Shown here piece by piece: positions 1 to 6,044 of a stretch of 10,362 bases of DNA (position 1 is its first letter; each line of letters starts with the position of its first letter). Below the pieces are notes generated by a model. It saw nothing but the letters and a program-made list of their open reading frames with translations, did no database searches and was not told where the DNA came from. The position numbers and the translations under genes were made by a program. This stretch comes from JBDIBB01 sp039812685 (GTDB taxonomy: Bacteria > Acidobacteriota > Vicinamibacteria > Vicinamibacterales > JAFNAJ01): positions 1 to 10,362 of the forward strand of contig JBDIBB010000131.1 of the NCBI GenBank assembly GCA_039812685.1, written 5' to 3'.

Positions 1-1561
1 CCTCGGCGACCACCGACCGGAGGATGCGCACGACCTTCTCGAAGGAGTCCGGATCGGCCGTGCTGTCGCGCGCCGCGCCGAGCAGGTTGAAGATCTCCAC
101 CCGGTCCTTGGGATCGGCGCGGTCGCTGCGCGCGTCGGCGGCGCTCGCGACGAAGGAGCCTACGTAGCCGAGCGCGGCCAGCCGGGCCCGGACCTCCGGA
201 TCGACGTCCTCGGGTGGCTGGCTGGCCGTGACCTGCGTGAAACCCTGCTCGGTCTGCCGGAGACGCGACACCATGAGATCACCGAGCGAACGCCGCGCCT
301 CGAAGATGTTGGTGGTCTCCTTCGGATCCTCCTGGAGGTCGAAGAGCTCGGGCCGGGGCGCATCGATCAGCTTGTAGCGGCCGGCCCGCAGCGCCCGCAG
401 GTCGCTCCACCCGTAATGGTGCAGCGGATACATCGCCTCGGCGTAGCCTTCGAGGTCGAGCGTCGGCACCACGCCGGCCAGCAGCGGCGCCAGCGACCGC
501 CCGGACCCGCCGGTCACTGCGGGCAGCCCGAGCAGCTCGAGCGCGGTGGGCATCACGTCCACCGCGCGAACCGGGTCGGCCACGCGGCGGCCTCGCGTCG
601 CGGGAAACGGGGTCCGGATGATGAACGGCACGTGCGTCGCGGCTTCGTAGATGAAGAAGCCGTGCTGGTTCTCGCCGTGCTCGCCAAGGCTCTCGCCGTG
701 GTCTCCGATCGCCACGATCACCGTCTTCTCCAGCAGGCCGCGCTGCTCGAGAAACGCCACGACGCGGCCCACCTGGGCGTCCATGAAGGCGATTTCGCCC
801 CGGTAGGGGTGGCTCGCGTACTGCGAGCGGTACGGCTCCGGCGGATCGTAGGGCGTATGCGGATCGTAGAAGTGCAGCCAGGCGAAGAAGCGGCGGTCGC
901 TCACCGACTCGATCCAGGGCAGCGCGCGGTCCACCACCTGGTCGCCGCGGCGCTGGATTTCGCCTGCCGATCGCGAGCGCCCGATGCTGGTGTCGAAGTC
1001 GTCGAAGTAGGTGTCGAATCCCTGATCGATCCCCCACTTCGAGTCGAGCACGAAGGCAGAGACGAAACCGCCTGTCGCGTAGCCGCGGGCCTTCAGCACC
1101 TCGGCAAGCGTCTCCTGCTCGGGACCGAGGAAGAAGCCACCGTTGTCGCGCACGCCGTGCTCCGGCGGGAACTTCGCGGTGAAGATGCTCGAGTGCGCCG
1201 GCAGGGTCAGAGGTGCCGTGGCCATCGCCTGCTCGAAGACGACGCCCTCGCGGCCGAGCCGATCGAGTGCCGGCGTCTCGACCTCCGTGGCGCCGTACGC
1301 CCCGAGGTGATCGGCGCGCGTGGTGTCGAGCGTGATCACCAGCAGGTTCAGGTCGCCGCGGGAGAGCCCTCCGGACAGCGTCCCGAGATCGACGACTCCC
1401 GGCGCCGGTGCCCGCGCCGCCGGTGCGAACCAGTACCGGACACTCACGCCTGCCGCCGCGACCGCCAGGGCCGCGACCAGCAACACCCACCGGCGCCGGC
1501 GACCGCGGACGCCCGGAGCGGAATTCGATGATGGAGGAAGACCAGGGGCGTCAGAAAACAT
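1..1561 (-). CDS. Membrane-anchored sulfatase-superfamily hydrolase/transferase, C-terminus cut by window edge
   Basis: The first 520 residues are visible and the reading frame stays open to position 2, so the gene continues beyond the left edge. The ATG at 1561 gives a short N-terminus, an arginine cluster (residues 19-24) and one hydrophobic helix (about 25-45), predicting an inner-membrane anchor with the enzyme in the periplasm. The alkaline phosphatase/sulfatase fold is shown by VITLDTTRADHLG (Asp79), a nucleophile segment APLTLPAHSS (residues 115-124), LHFYDPHTPYDPP (His230, Asp233, His235) and GDHGESLGEHGE (Asp287, His288). Thr119 replaces the usual formylglycine-forming Cys/Ser, so true sulfatase activity is doubtful; phosphodiester or phosphotransfer chemistry is possible. 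After the catalytic domain comes DPEVRARLAALGYVG and then a helical stretch with DPKDRVEIFNLL, as in proteins that continue into TPR repeats. No clear Shine-Dalgarno precedes the ATG. The family call is firm; the substrate is unknown. Confidence 0.9.
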   Translation of the reverse strand, partial: MFSDAPGLPPSSNSAPGVRGRRRRWVLLVAALAVAAAGVSVRYWFAPAARAPAPGVVDLGTLSGGLSRGDLNLLVITLDTTRADHLGAYGATEVETPALDRLGREGVVFEQAMATAPLTLPAHSSIFTAKFPPEHGVRDNGGFFLGPEQETLAEVLKARGYATGGFVSAFVLDSKWGIDQGFDTYFDDFDTSIGRSRSAGEIQRRGDQVVDRALPWIESVSDRRFFAWLHFYDPHTPYDPPEPYRSQYASHPYRGEIAFMDAQVGRVVAFLEQRGLLEKTVIVAIGDHGESLGEHGENQHGFFIYEAATHVPFIIRTPFPATRGRRVADPVRAVDVMPTALELLGLPAVTGGSGRSLAPLLAGVVPTLDLEGYAEAMYPLHHYGWSDLRALRAGRYKLIDAPRPELFDLQEDPKETTNIFEARRSLGDLMVSRLRQTEQGFTQVTASQPPEDVDPEVRARLAALGYVGSFVASAADARSDRADPKDRVEIFNLLGAARDSTADPDSFEKVVRILRSVVAE

Positions 1562-1578
1562 CGCGACAACTGGCTTCG

Positions 1579-1607
1579 ATCGTGCCGGAGCCCATGTCTG
1601 GCGTCAA
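1579..1607 (-). promoter_or_regulatory. Candidate sigma70 promoter for the sulfatase-like gene
   Basis: Read on the minus strand, TTGACG (1607-1602) is followed after exactly 17 bp by CACGAT (1584-1579). The -35 matches consensus at 5 of 6 positions. The -10 matches at 3 of 6, including the key second A and final T. The start point would fall near 1572, only about 11 nt before the ATG at 1561. That agrees with the absence of a Shine-Dalgarno sequence, but such a short leader is unusual. This is a prediction from sequence only. Confidence 0.3.
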
Positions 1608-1785
1608 CCGCACGGACACGGCGGGTGATCCGCGGCCGAGCGGCGCGGGCCCAGACGCGGACATCTTCGCCGATTCGGATCGGTCCTTCGGCGTTTTTGG
1701 ATCGTCGAGCTGGACCCTCGCGTCGCCGCGGGCGACTCGGCCATTTGTCACCAAGTCTCGATCTTTGGCGACCGAACTGGTCGGG

Positions 1786-1799
1786 GTTCCAGGGGGAAC
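1786..1799. promoter_or_regulatory. Short dyad overlapping the -35 zone of the operon promoter
   Basis: GTTCC, four bases, then GGAAC form a perfect 5-bp inverted repeat. It lies in the -35 position relative to the extended -10 at 1809-1814, and a third GTTCC follows at 1813-1817. The placement suits a regulator site that would block or recruit RNA polymerase. The arms are short enough to arise by chance in a region of this size, so the assignment is tentative. Confidence 0.25.
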
Positions 1800-1805
1800 T
1801 TTTCT

Positions 1806-1814
1806 TGCTATAGT
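1806..1814 (+). promoter_or_regulatory. Extended -10 promoter of the small-protein/receptor operon
   Basis: TGC followed by TATAGT (1809-1814) is an extended -10 element, the form that tolerates a poor -35; no good -35 is present at 1786-1792. Transcription would start near 1821, giving a leader of about 60 nt before the GTG at 1882. It is the most A/T-rich promoter-like patch in the divergent region. Confidence 0.4.
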
Positions 1815-1824
1815 TCCGCACCCA

Positions 1825-1846
1825 CGCCGGCGCGTGTCTGCCGGCG
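1825..1846 (+). promoter_or_regulatory. Hairpin at the 5' end of the operon leader RNA
   Basis: CGCCGGC (1825-1831) and GCCGGCG (1840-1846) are a perfect 7-bp inverted repeat around an 8-nt loop. If transcription begins near 1821, the stem sits within the first few bases of the mRNA and about 25 nt before the GGAGGG ribosome-binding site, leaving that site free. 5'-terminal stems of this kind are known to protect outer-membrane-protein mRNAs (for example ompA) from decay. That role is an inference here. Confidence 0.35.
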
Positions 1847-1881
1847 AACTGCCGCAAGGTTCGTTCACGAGGAGGGATCGA

Positions 1882-2232
1882 GTGAACCATCAGGCGCTTC
1901 CCTGGCGTCGTTCCCGGTTGGCTGCGCTGGCGCTGGCCACCGCGGTCGGCGCCGCTCCCCTGCCAGCCATGGCGGGCGACAGTCACCAGCCCGGTCCGGT
2001 CGGTCCGGGCATCGCGGCCTCGGCCAGGCGGGCCGTGGAGCAGACGCTGCAGAGAGCGCCGGCGGCGCCGCGCCTGGCGCAGGATCAGACCGGAGCGCCG
2101 CGAACCGATCTCGGGTCGTCGAGCTTCTTCAAGACGCCGGCCGGGATCATCACGCTCGTGGCCGTCGGGGCGGGTGTGGGCTACGCGCTCTACTCGACCA
2201 GCCACGATCGCATCAAGTCGCCGGGCCGTTAG
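1882..2232 (+). CDS. Small secreted, membrane-tethered protein of unknown function coupled to a TonB-dependent receptor
   Basis: I do not recognise a named family. The GTG start at 1882 is chosen because GGAGGG lies about 5 nt upstream and a signal peptide begins there; an ATG-initiated upstream extension is possible but unlikely. The product is 116 aa. It has a basic start (WRRSR), a hydrophobic core and a likely cleavage site after Ala-Met-Ala (residue 31), then a Pro/Ala/Gln-rich stretch to about residue 80. A single hydrophobic helix follows (86-104), with the glycine-zipper pattern GAGVGY (Gly96, Gly98, Gly100). It ends in a short basic tail, HDRIKSPGR. The predicted topology is N-terminus in the periplasm and tail in the cytoplasm. 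Its stop codon is embedded in the ribosome-binding site of the receptor gene 13 bp downstream, so the two are made together. A helper, anchoring or signalling role for the receptor is a guess from context. Confidence 0.75.
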   Translation: MNHQALPWRRSRLAALALATAVGAAPLPAMAGDSHQPGPVGPGIAASARRAVEQTLQRAPAAPRLAQDQTGAPRTDLGSSSFFKTPAGIITLVAVGAGVGYALYSTSHDRIKSPGR

Positions 2233-2236
2233 GAGG
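2231..2236 (+). promoter_or_regulatory. Shine-Dalgarno of the receptor gene, overlapping the upstream stop codon
   Basis: AGGAGG starts at the second base of the TAG stop (2230-2232) of the small gene and lies 9 nt before the receptor ATG at 2246. Ribosomes finishing the small gene are therefore placed on the receptor's initiation site, the arrangement expected for translational coupling. It also fixes 2246 as the receptor start, rather than upstream in-frame codons. Confidence 0.8.
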
Positions 2237-2245
2237 ACACCAGTC

Positions 2246-4969
2246 ATGAAGCGCATCGCGATTCTCCTGGTGCTCCTGCTGGCGGTCGGCACGGCCGGCG
2301 TCGGCGGCCAGAGCCTGACGGGCACGGTCGAAGGACGCGTCACCGACGAACAGGGCGGCGTGCTGCCCGGCGTCACCGTGACGCTGGTCGGCCGGCAGGG
2401 CACCCAGACAGCGGTCACCGACGGGCGAGGCGAGTACCACTTCGTCGGCCTGAATCCAGGCACCTACGCGGTTCGCGCCGAGCTCCAGGGCTTCGCCCCG
2501 CGCGGCGTCGACGGTCTCGACCTGGGCATCGGCAGGACGCTCTCGGTGCCTCTGTCGCTCAAGGTGAGTGGCGTGGCGGAGAGCATCGAGGTGACGGCCA
2601 ACGCCTCGACGGTGGACACGACCACCACGGCGAGCGACAACTCGCTGTCGCACGAGCTGCTGGCGAACATGCCGATCAACATCGGCAACTTCAACACCGC
2701 GACCAGCATCCTCAACTACGCGCCCGGCGTGAACAACGGCGCGGCCTTCGGCGGCGATGGCGACTACGGCAACGCGCTGCTGATCGACGGCGTGGACACG
2801 CGCGATCCGGAAGCGGGCTCGTCGTGGGTGTTCTACAACTACAACATCATCGAGGAGGTCCAGGTCGGCGGCGTCGGCGCGCCGGCCGAGTACGGCGGCT
2901 TCTCCGGCGCCGTGGTCAACACGATCACCAAGTCGGGCGGCAACGCCTACTCGGGCCTCTTCGAGGTGCGGCACACCAACGACAGCCTGGCTGGCGACAA
3001 CGTGTCCGCGGAGCACATCAAGCTGAACCCCAACCTCGGCGATCCGTCGGTGCTCACCAAGCTCAACGACTACACCGTGCAGCTGGGCGGGCCCTTCCGC
3101 AAGGATCGGCTCTTCTGGTGGCTCAGCGTCCAGCGCTACGCGATCGAGCAGGATCCGAGCGGCCCCAGCAAGCTGCGCACCGAGGTCAGCCCGCGCTACA
3201 ACGGCAAGATCTCGTGGCAGATCTCGCCCACCGACAACCTCACGGCGTCGTTCCAGAAGGACAACTACAACGTCACCGGCCGCTTCGCGTTCATCCCGCA
3301 ATCGGTGGCCGACGAGACGCAGACCGTCCGCCAGGATTCGCCCGAGAACATATGGAACTTCCAGTACCGCAAGATCTTCGGCTCGAAGACCTTCCTCGAG
3401 GCGAAGTACACCGGGTACTGGGGCTACTACTACCTCGATCCCGTGCGCCGCGATCCGGGGCACTACGATGGCGCGACCGGCGATTACTCCGGCGGTGCCG
3501 GCTACTCGTACTACGCCGATCGCGATCGCAACCAGGTGAACGTCGCGCTGTCGACCTACGCCGAGGCGGCCGGCAAGCACAACTTCAAGTTCGGGATGGA
3601 GGTCGAGCGCAGCACGTCGCGCAGCCGCTTCGCCTACGTCGACGGCGTCTACTACTACGACTACGGCGGCGAACCCTACCTCGCCTACGGCTACTCCTAC
3701 GACGTCCAGGGCAAGAACAAGCGCGAGTCGTTCTACGCGCAGGATCAGTGGAGGGTCGGCCGCCTCACCGCCAACCTCGGCCTTCGTCTCGATCGCATCC
3801 GCGGCTACAGTCCGCTGCTGAAGAGGGATGTCTACACGCCCGATCTGGCCTGGGGCCCGCGTCTGGGTGCGGCCTTCGACGTCACCGGCAGGGGCACCAC
3901 CGTGCTCCGCGGCTCGTGGGGCAAGTACTACGAGGGCGCGTCGGTCAGCCCCTACAGTCAGGCAGTCGGTGGCTGGACGCCGTTCTACTCGTACGAGGTG
4001 CTGCCCAACGGCCAGCTGGAGCTCTTCGACGAGACGTCGATCGGCGGCGACTGGACGGTGGACAAGAAGATCAGGCACTTCGGCCTGACCGAGTCGACGC
4101 TGGGCCTGGAGCACCAGCTCCGGCGCAACCTGCGGGTGTCGGCCACCTACATCTACCGCACGTGGGACAACTTCGTCGGGGCGGTCACACAGGGCGCCAC
4201 GTGGACGCCGTTCGCGCGGACGAATCCGCTCACCAACCAGCCCTACACGCTCTACCGATGGGCAAACCGGTCAACGGCCAACTGGCAGACGGTGGTCACC
4301 AATTACGACGGGTTCCGGTTCCTCGATCCATCCGGCAACGTGCTCGGCGTGGCCGATCCCTCCCGTACCTACAAGGGCGTGATGCTCGTCCTCAGCCGGT
4401 CGTTCGCCAACCGCTGGCAGGCGCAGGCGTCCTATGTCTGGTCGAAGGCCACGGGCGACGTCGGCAACACCGGCCGCGCCGGCTTCGGCGGCACCGGCTT
4501 CCGCAACCCGAACACGGCGCTGATCAACACGAACGGGTACATGGAGAACGACCGGACCCACGAGGTGAAGATCTTCATGGGATATCAGATCCCGAAGATC
4601 GAGGTCGGCGCCAACGTCTACTACCGCGGCATGAGCGGCCGCACCTACACCCCGCTCAACAACGTGAGCGGCTCGTCGAGCGTGCTGAACTGGACGGGCT
4701 CGCTCAACATCTTCGCCGGCCCGCGCGGGAGCCAGCGCTACGAGGCCGACCACAACGTCGACCTGCGCCTCGAGAAGCTGTTCTCGTTCGACGTGCACAA
4801 GTTCGGGGTGTTCATGGACGTCGCGAACCTGTTCAACGCCGACACGATCACCGGCGTCCAGACTCGCGTTCCCACCCGCTCGATCAACGGCTACCCGGTG
4901 GCCTACAAGTCCCCGATCGCCATCGCCGCGCCGAGACAGATCACCTTCGGCGCCCGCTGGTCGTTCTAG
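2246..4969 (+). CDS. Oar-like TonB-dependent outer-membrane receptor with N-terminal carboxypeptidase-regulatory domain
   Basis: The product is 907 aa. A signal peptide (MKRIAILLVLLLAV, cleaved near residue 21) leads to a carboxypeptidase-regulatory-like beta-sandwich (about 26-105) with GRVTDEQGGVLPGVTVTL and DGRGEYHFVGLNPGTYAV. A TonB-box-like ESIEVTA follows (112-118). The plug domain (about 119-233) contains LLIDGVDTRDPE and ends with VVNTITKSGGN. The rest is a long beta-barrel ending in ARWSF, the terminal aromatic being the usual outer-membrane assembly signal. Such receptors import large or complex ligands, often glycans or peptides, using TonB-ExbBD energy. The ligand is not predictable here, and no TonB, SusD-like or degradative partner is seen in the same operon. 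Tyrosine-rich patches occur near residues 391-396 and 469-485. The gene is second in an operon after the 116-aa protein and is followed by a strong terminator. Confidence 0.93.
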   Translation: MKRIAILLVLLLAVGTAGVGGQSLTGTVEGRVTDEQGGVLPGVTVTLVGRQGTQTAVTDGRGEYHFVGLNPGTYAVRAELQGFAPRGVDGLDLGIGRTLSVPLSLKVSGVAESIEVTANASTVDTTTTASDNSLSHELLANMPINIGNFNTATSILNYAPGVNNGAAFGGDGDYGNALLIDGVDTRDPEAGSSWVFYNYNIIEEVQVGGVGAPAEYGGFSGAVVNTITKSGGNAYSGLFEVRHTNDSLAGDNVSAEHIKLNPNLGDPSVLTKLNDYTVQLGGPFRKDRLFWWLSVQRYAIEQDPSGPSKLRTEVSPRYNGKISWQISPTDNLTASFQKDNYNVTGRFAFIPQSVADETQTVRQDSPENIWNFQYRKIFGSKTFLEAKYTGYWGYYYLDPVRRDPGHYDGATGDYSGGAGYSYYADRDRNQVNVALSTYAEAAGKHNFKFGMEVERSTSRSRFAYVDGVYYYDYGGEPYLAYGYSYDVQGKNKRESFYAQDQWRVGRLTANLGLRLDRIRGYSPLLKRDVYTPDLAWGPRLGAAFDVTGRGTTVLRGSWGKYYEGASVSPYSQAVGGWTPFYSYEVLPNGQLELFDETSIGGDWTVDKKIRHFGLTESTLGLEHQLRRNLRVSATYIYRTWDNFVGAVTQGATWTPFARTNPLTNQPYTLYRWANRSTANWQTVVTNYDGFRFLDPSGNVLGVADPSRTYKGVMLVLSRSFANRWQAQASYVWSKATGDVGNTGRAGFGGTGFRNPNTALINTNGYMENDRTHEVKIFMGYQIPKIEVGANVYYRGMSGRTYTPLNNVSGSSSVLNWTGSLNIFAGPRGSQRYEADHNVDLRLEKLFSFDVHKFGVFMDVANLFNADTITGVQTRVPTRSINGYPVAYKSPIAIAAPRQITFGARWSF

Positions 4970-4994
4970 CCGGCCCAGGCCCGTACAGGCGCAC

Positions 4995-5031
4995 GCGCCC
5001 GGTCCCCTCGGGGGCCGGGCGCCTTTTTTTT
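4995..5031 (+). terminator. Rho-independent terminator after the receptor gene
   Basis: GCGCCCGG (4995-5002) pairs perfectly with CCGGGCGC (5015-5022). The stem extends inward through TCCC/GGGG-type pairs to a small loop of about 4 nt. It is followed after one base by eight T residues (5024-5031). It starts 25 bp after the receptor stop codon and ends the operon before fdhE. Confidence 0.95.
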
Positions 5032-5133
5032 CGCGACCGCGTCCACGTGCGGCTGGCGTGCCCCCTCCGACCGCCCTGCGATCCTTCGGACGCGTCCCCC
5101 GGCAGGCCACCACCCGGATCCAGCGCCGCGCGC

Positions 5134-5139
5134 TACAAT
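5134..5139 (+). promoter_or_regulatory. -10 element of the fdhE-like gene, predicting a leaderless mRNA
   Basis: TACAAT (5134-5139) sits 9 nt before the GTG start at 5148. Normal -10 spacing puts the transcript start at about 5146-5148, on or next to the start codon. No Shine-Dalgarno precedes the GTG, which fits. The -35 zone (about 5111-5118) has no recognisable match. The same ten-base core, GCTACAATGC, occurs at the promoter of the peptidase gene. Confidence 0.45.
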
Positions 5140-5147
5140 GCGGCGCT

Positions 5148-5990
5148 GTGTCGAATCGCCACACGGCCCGCGCGCCACGACGGCCCGAGTCCCGCGACGT
5201 CGTCGAACTCAACGCGTTGAGGGTGCGCTCGCCGGAGCTCGCACCGGCCGTCGACCTGCAACTTGCCACGCTCGACCTGTTCCGGCGCGCCCAGGCGCGC
5301 GTGCCGCTGCCGCCCCAACTCGACCTGGATCGTTTCGAGGCGGCTCTGGCCTCGGGTCGGGCCGTGCTGCGGTTCGCCGACGTGCCATTCGAGTGGAGCG
5401 ACTACCGCTGGGTGCTGCGGGAGACCGCCGACCTGCTCCAGCGCTTCGAGTTGATCGACGGCGCCGCGCACGCGGCCCTGCTCGCGGTGACGCGCGATGG
5501 CCACGCGCTGGTACCACGCGTGGAAACCTGGTTCGCCGTCGCCGTCGAGGGGCACCCGGGAGACGTCCCTGAGTTCGCCGAGATCTACGAGCAGGCCATG
5601 CGCCCGTTCCTCGCGCGCTGCGCCTCGGCCTGGGCGCCACGCCTCCACTCGCTCTCGTGGGACCTGGGCACCTGCCCGATCTGCGCGGGAAGCCCCGAAC
5701 TCGCCATCCTCGGCGCAGACGGCACGCGGCGCCTCTCGTGCGCCCGGTGCACGGCGCGCTGGGTCAGCCCGCGGGAGCGCTGCCCGTGGTGTGGCGAGGC
5801 TCGCGCCGACTTCCACACCACGCTGTCGACACCCGACGGCAGCTATCTGCTCGACGCGTGCGACACCTGCCGCCGGTATGTGAAGTGCTGTGACGAGCGG
5901 GCGCTGCGGCGCCCGGTCCTGCCCTGGGTGGACGTGGTCGCAACCATGCCGCTCGACGCGGCCGCCATGCAGCGGGGCTACGAAGCGTAG
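5148..5990 (+). CDS. fdhE: FdhE-like formate dehydrogenase accessory protein
   Basis: FdhE is a cytoplasmic helper that binds the catalytic subunit of respiratory formate dehydrogenases during maturation. The 280-aa product is close to the length of the E. coli protein, about 309 aa. Its C-terminal half carries the family signature of four CxxC pairs: CPIC (Cys176/179), CARC (198/201), CPWC (212/215) and CDTC (238/241). The spacing and the connecting sequence GTRRLSCARC...W are typical, as is the tail RYVKCCD...LDAAAMQRGYEA. These cysteines bind metal in the known protein. An extra Cys-Cys pair (247-248) replaces the usual YLK context. The N-terminal half (to about residue 170) is helical and divergent. 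The GTG start is chosen from the -10 element just upstream; a later start near 5223 is possible. No formate dehydrogenase, selenocysteine or molybdopterin gene is in the window, so the gene is isolated. Confidence 0.85.
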   Translation: MSNRHTARAPRRPESRDVVELNALRVRSPELAPAVDLQLATLDLFRRAQARVPLPPQLDLDRFEAALASGRAVLRFADVPFEWSDYRWVLRETADLLQRFELIDGAAHAALLAVTRDGHALVPRVETWFAVAVEGHPGDVPEFAEIYEQAMRPFLARCASAWAPRLHSLSWDLGTCPICAGSPELAILGADGTRRLSCARCTARWVSPRERCPWCGEARADFHTTLSTPDGSYLLDACDTCRRYVKCCDERALRRPVLPWVDVVATMPLDAAAMQRGYEA

Positions 5991-5992
5991 CG

Positions 5993-6006
5993 GCGCCGGC
6001 CGGCGC
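5993..6006. repeat. GC palindrome between the convergent fdhE and peptidase genes
   Basis: A perfect 14-bp palindrome, GCGCCGGCCGGCGC, begins 2 bp after the fdhE stop codon, in the 54-bp gap between two convergent genes. A second GC-rich inverted pair, GCCGCG and CGCGGC, overlaps its right end. There is no T-tract on either side, so it is not a standard intrinsic terminator. It could slow polymerase or block 3' exonucleases in both directions, or simply reflect local GC bias. Confidence 0.4.
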
Positions 6007-6044
6007 GCCGCGACCTCGCGCGGCCGCGGCCCACGCGCTGCGCG

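Larger units (their letters stand above)
1562..1881. other. Divergent intergenic control region, 320 bp
   Basis: This stretch separates the sulfatase-like gene (minus) from the small-protein/receptor operon (plus). The half nearest the sulfatase holds a candidate minus-strand promoter. The half nearest the operon holds a dyad, an extended -10 promoter and a leader hairpin, listed separately. An open frame crosses the whole region on the plus strand, joined to the 116-aa protein. I rejected it as coding because the strong ribosome-binding site and signal peptide begin at 1882. I see no tRNA, repeat array or other gene in it. Confidence 0.6.

Noticed and set aside
279..1490. A 403-aa open frame on the minus strand within the sulfatase-like gene
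   Set aside because: It is a shifted frame of the sulfatase-like gene. The other minus-strand frame carries all the metal-site motifs and a membrane anchor, while this one is Arg/Ala/Gly-rich filler typical of high-GC shadows.
1408..1881. N-terminal extension of the 116-aa protein back to an ATG at 1408
   Set aside because: It would run through the divergent promoter region and antisense into the sulfatase-like gene, and would bury the signal peptide and strong ribosome-binding site at 1882.
2213..4114. A 633-aa open frame antisense to the receptor, and a 798-aa frame (2824-5220) on the receptor strand
   Set aside because: Both are long only because high GC makes stop codons rare. Their composition (Val/Ala/Arg/Asp or Arg/Gln/Leu runs) has no domain structure, and the receptor frame is unambiguous.
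5880..5897. Selenocysteine-type recoding near an in-phase TGA, prompted by the formate dehydrogenase link of FdhE
   Set aside because: The TGA strings here are out of frame. The fdhE reading frame is uninterrupted from 5148 to its TAG at 5988-5990.
5991..6044. Bidirectional intrinsic terminator between fdhE and the peptidase gene
   Set aside because: The palindrome is strong, but neither side is followed by a T-tract, so I list it only as a repeat.
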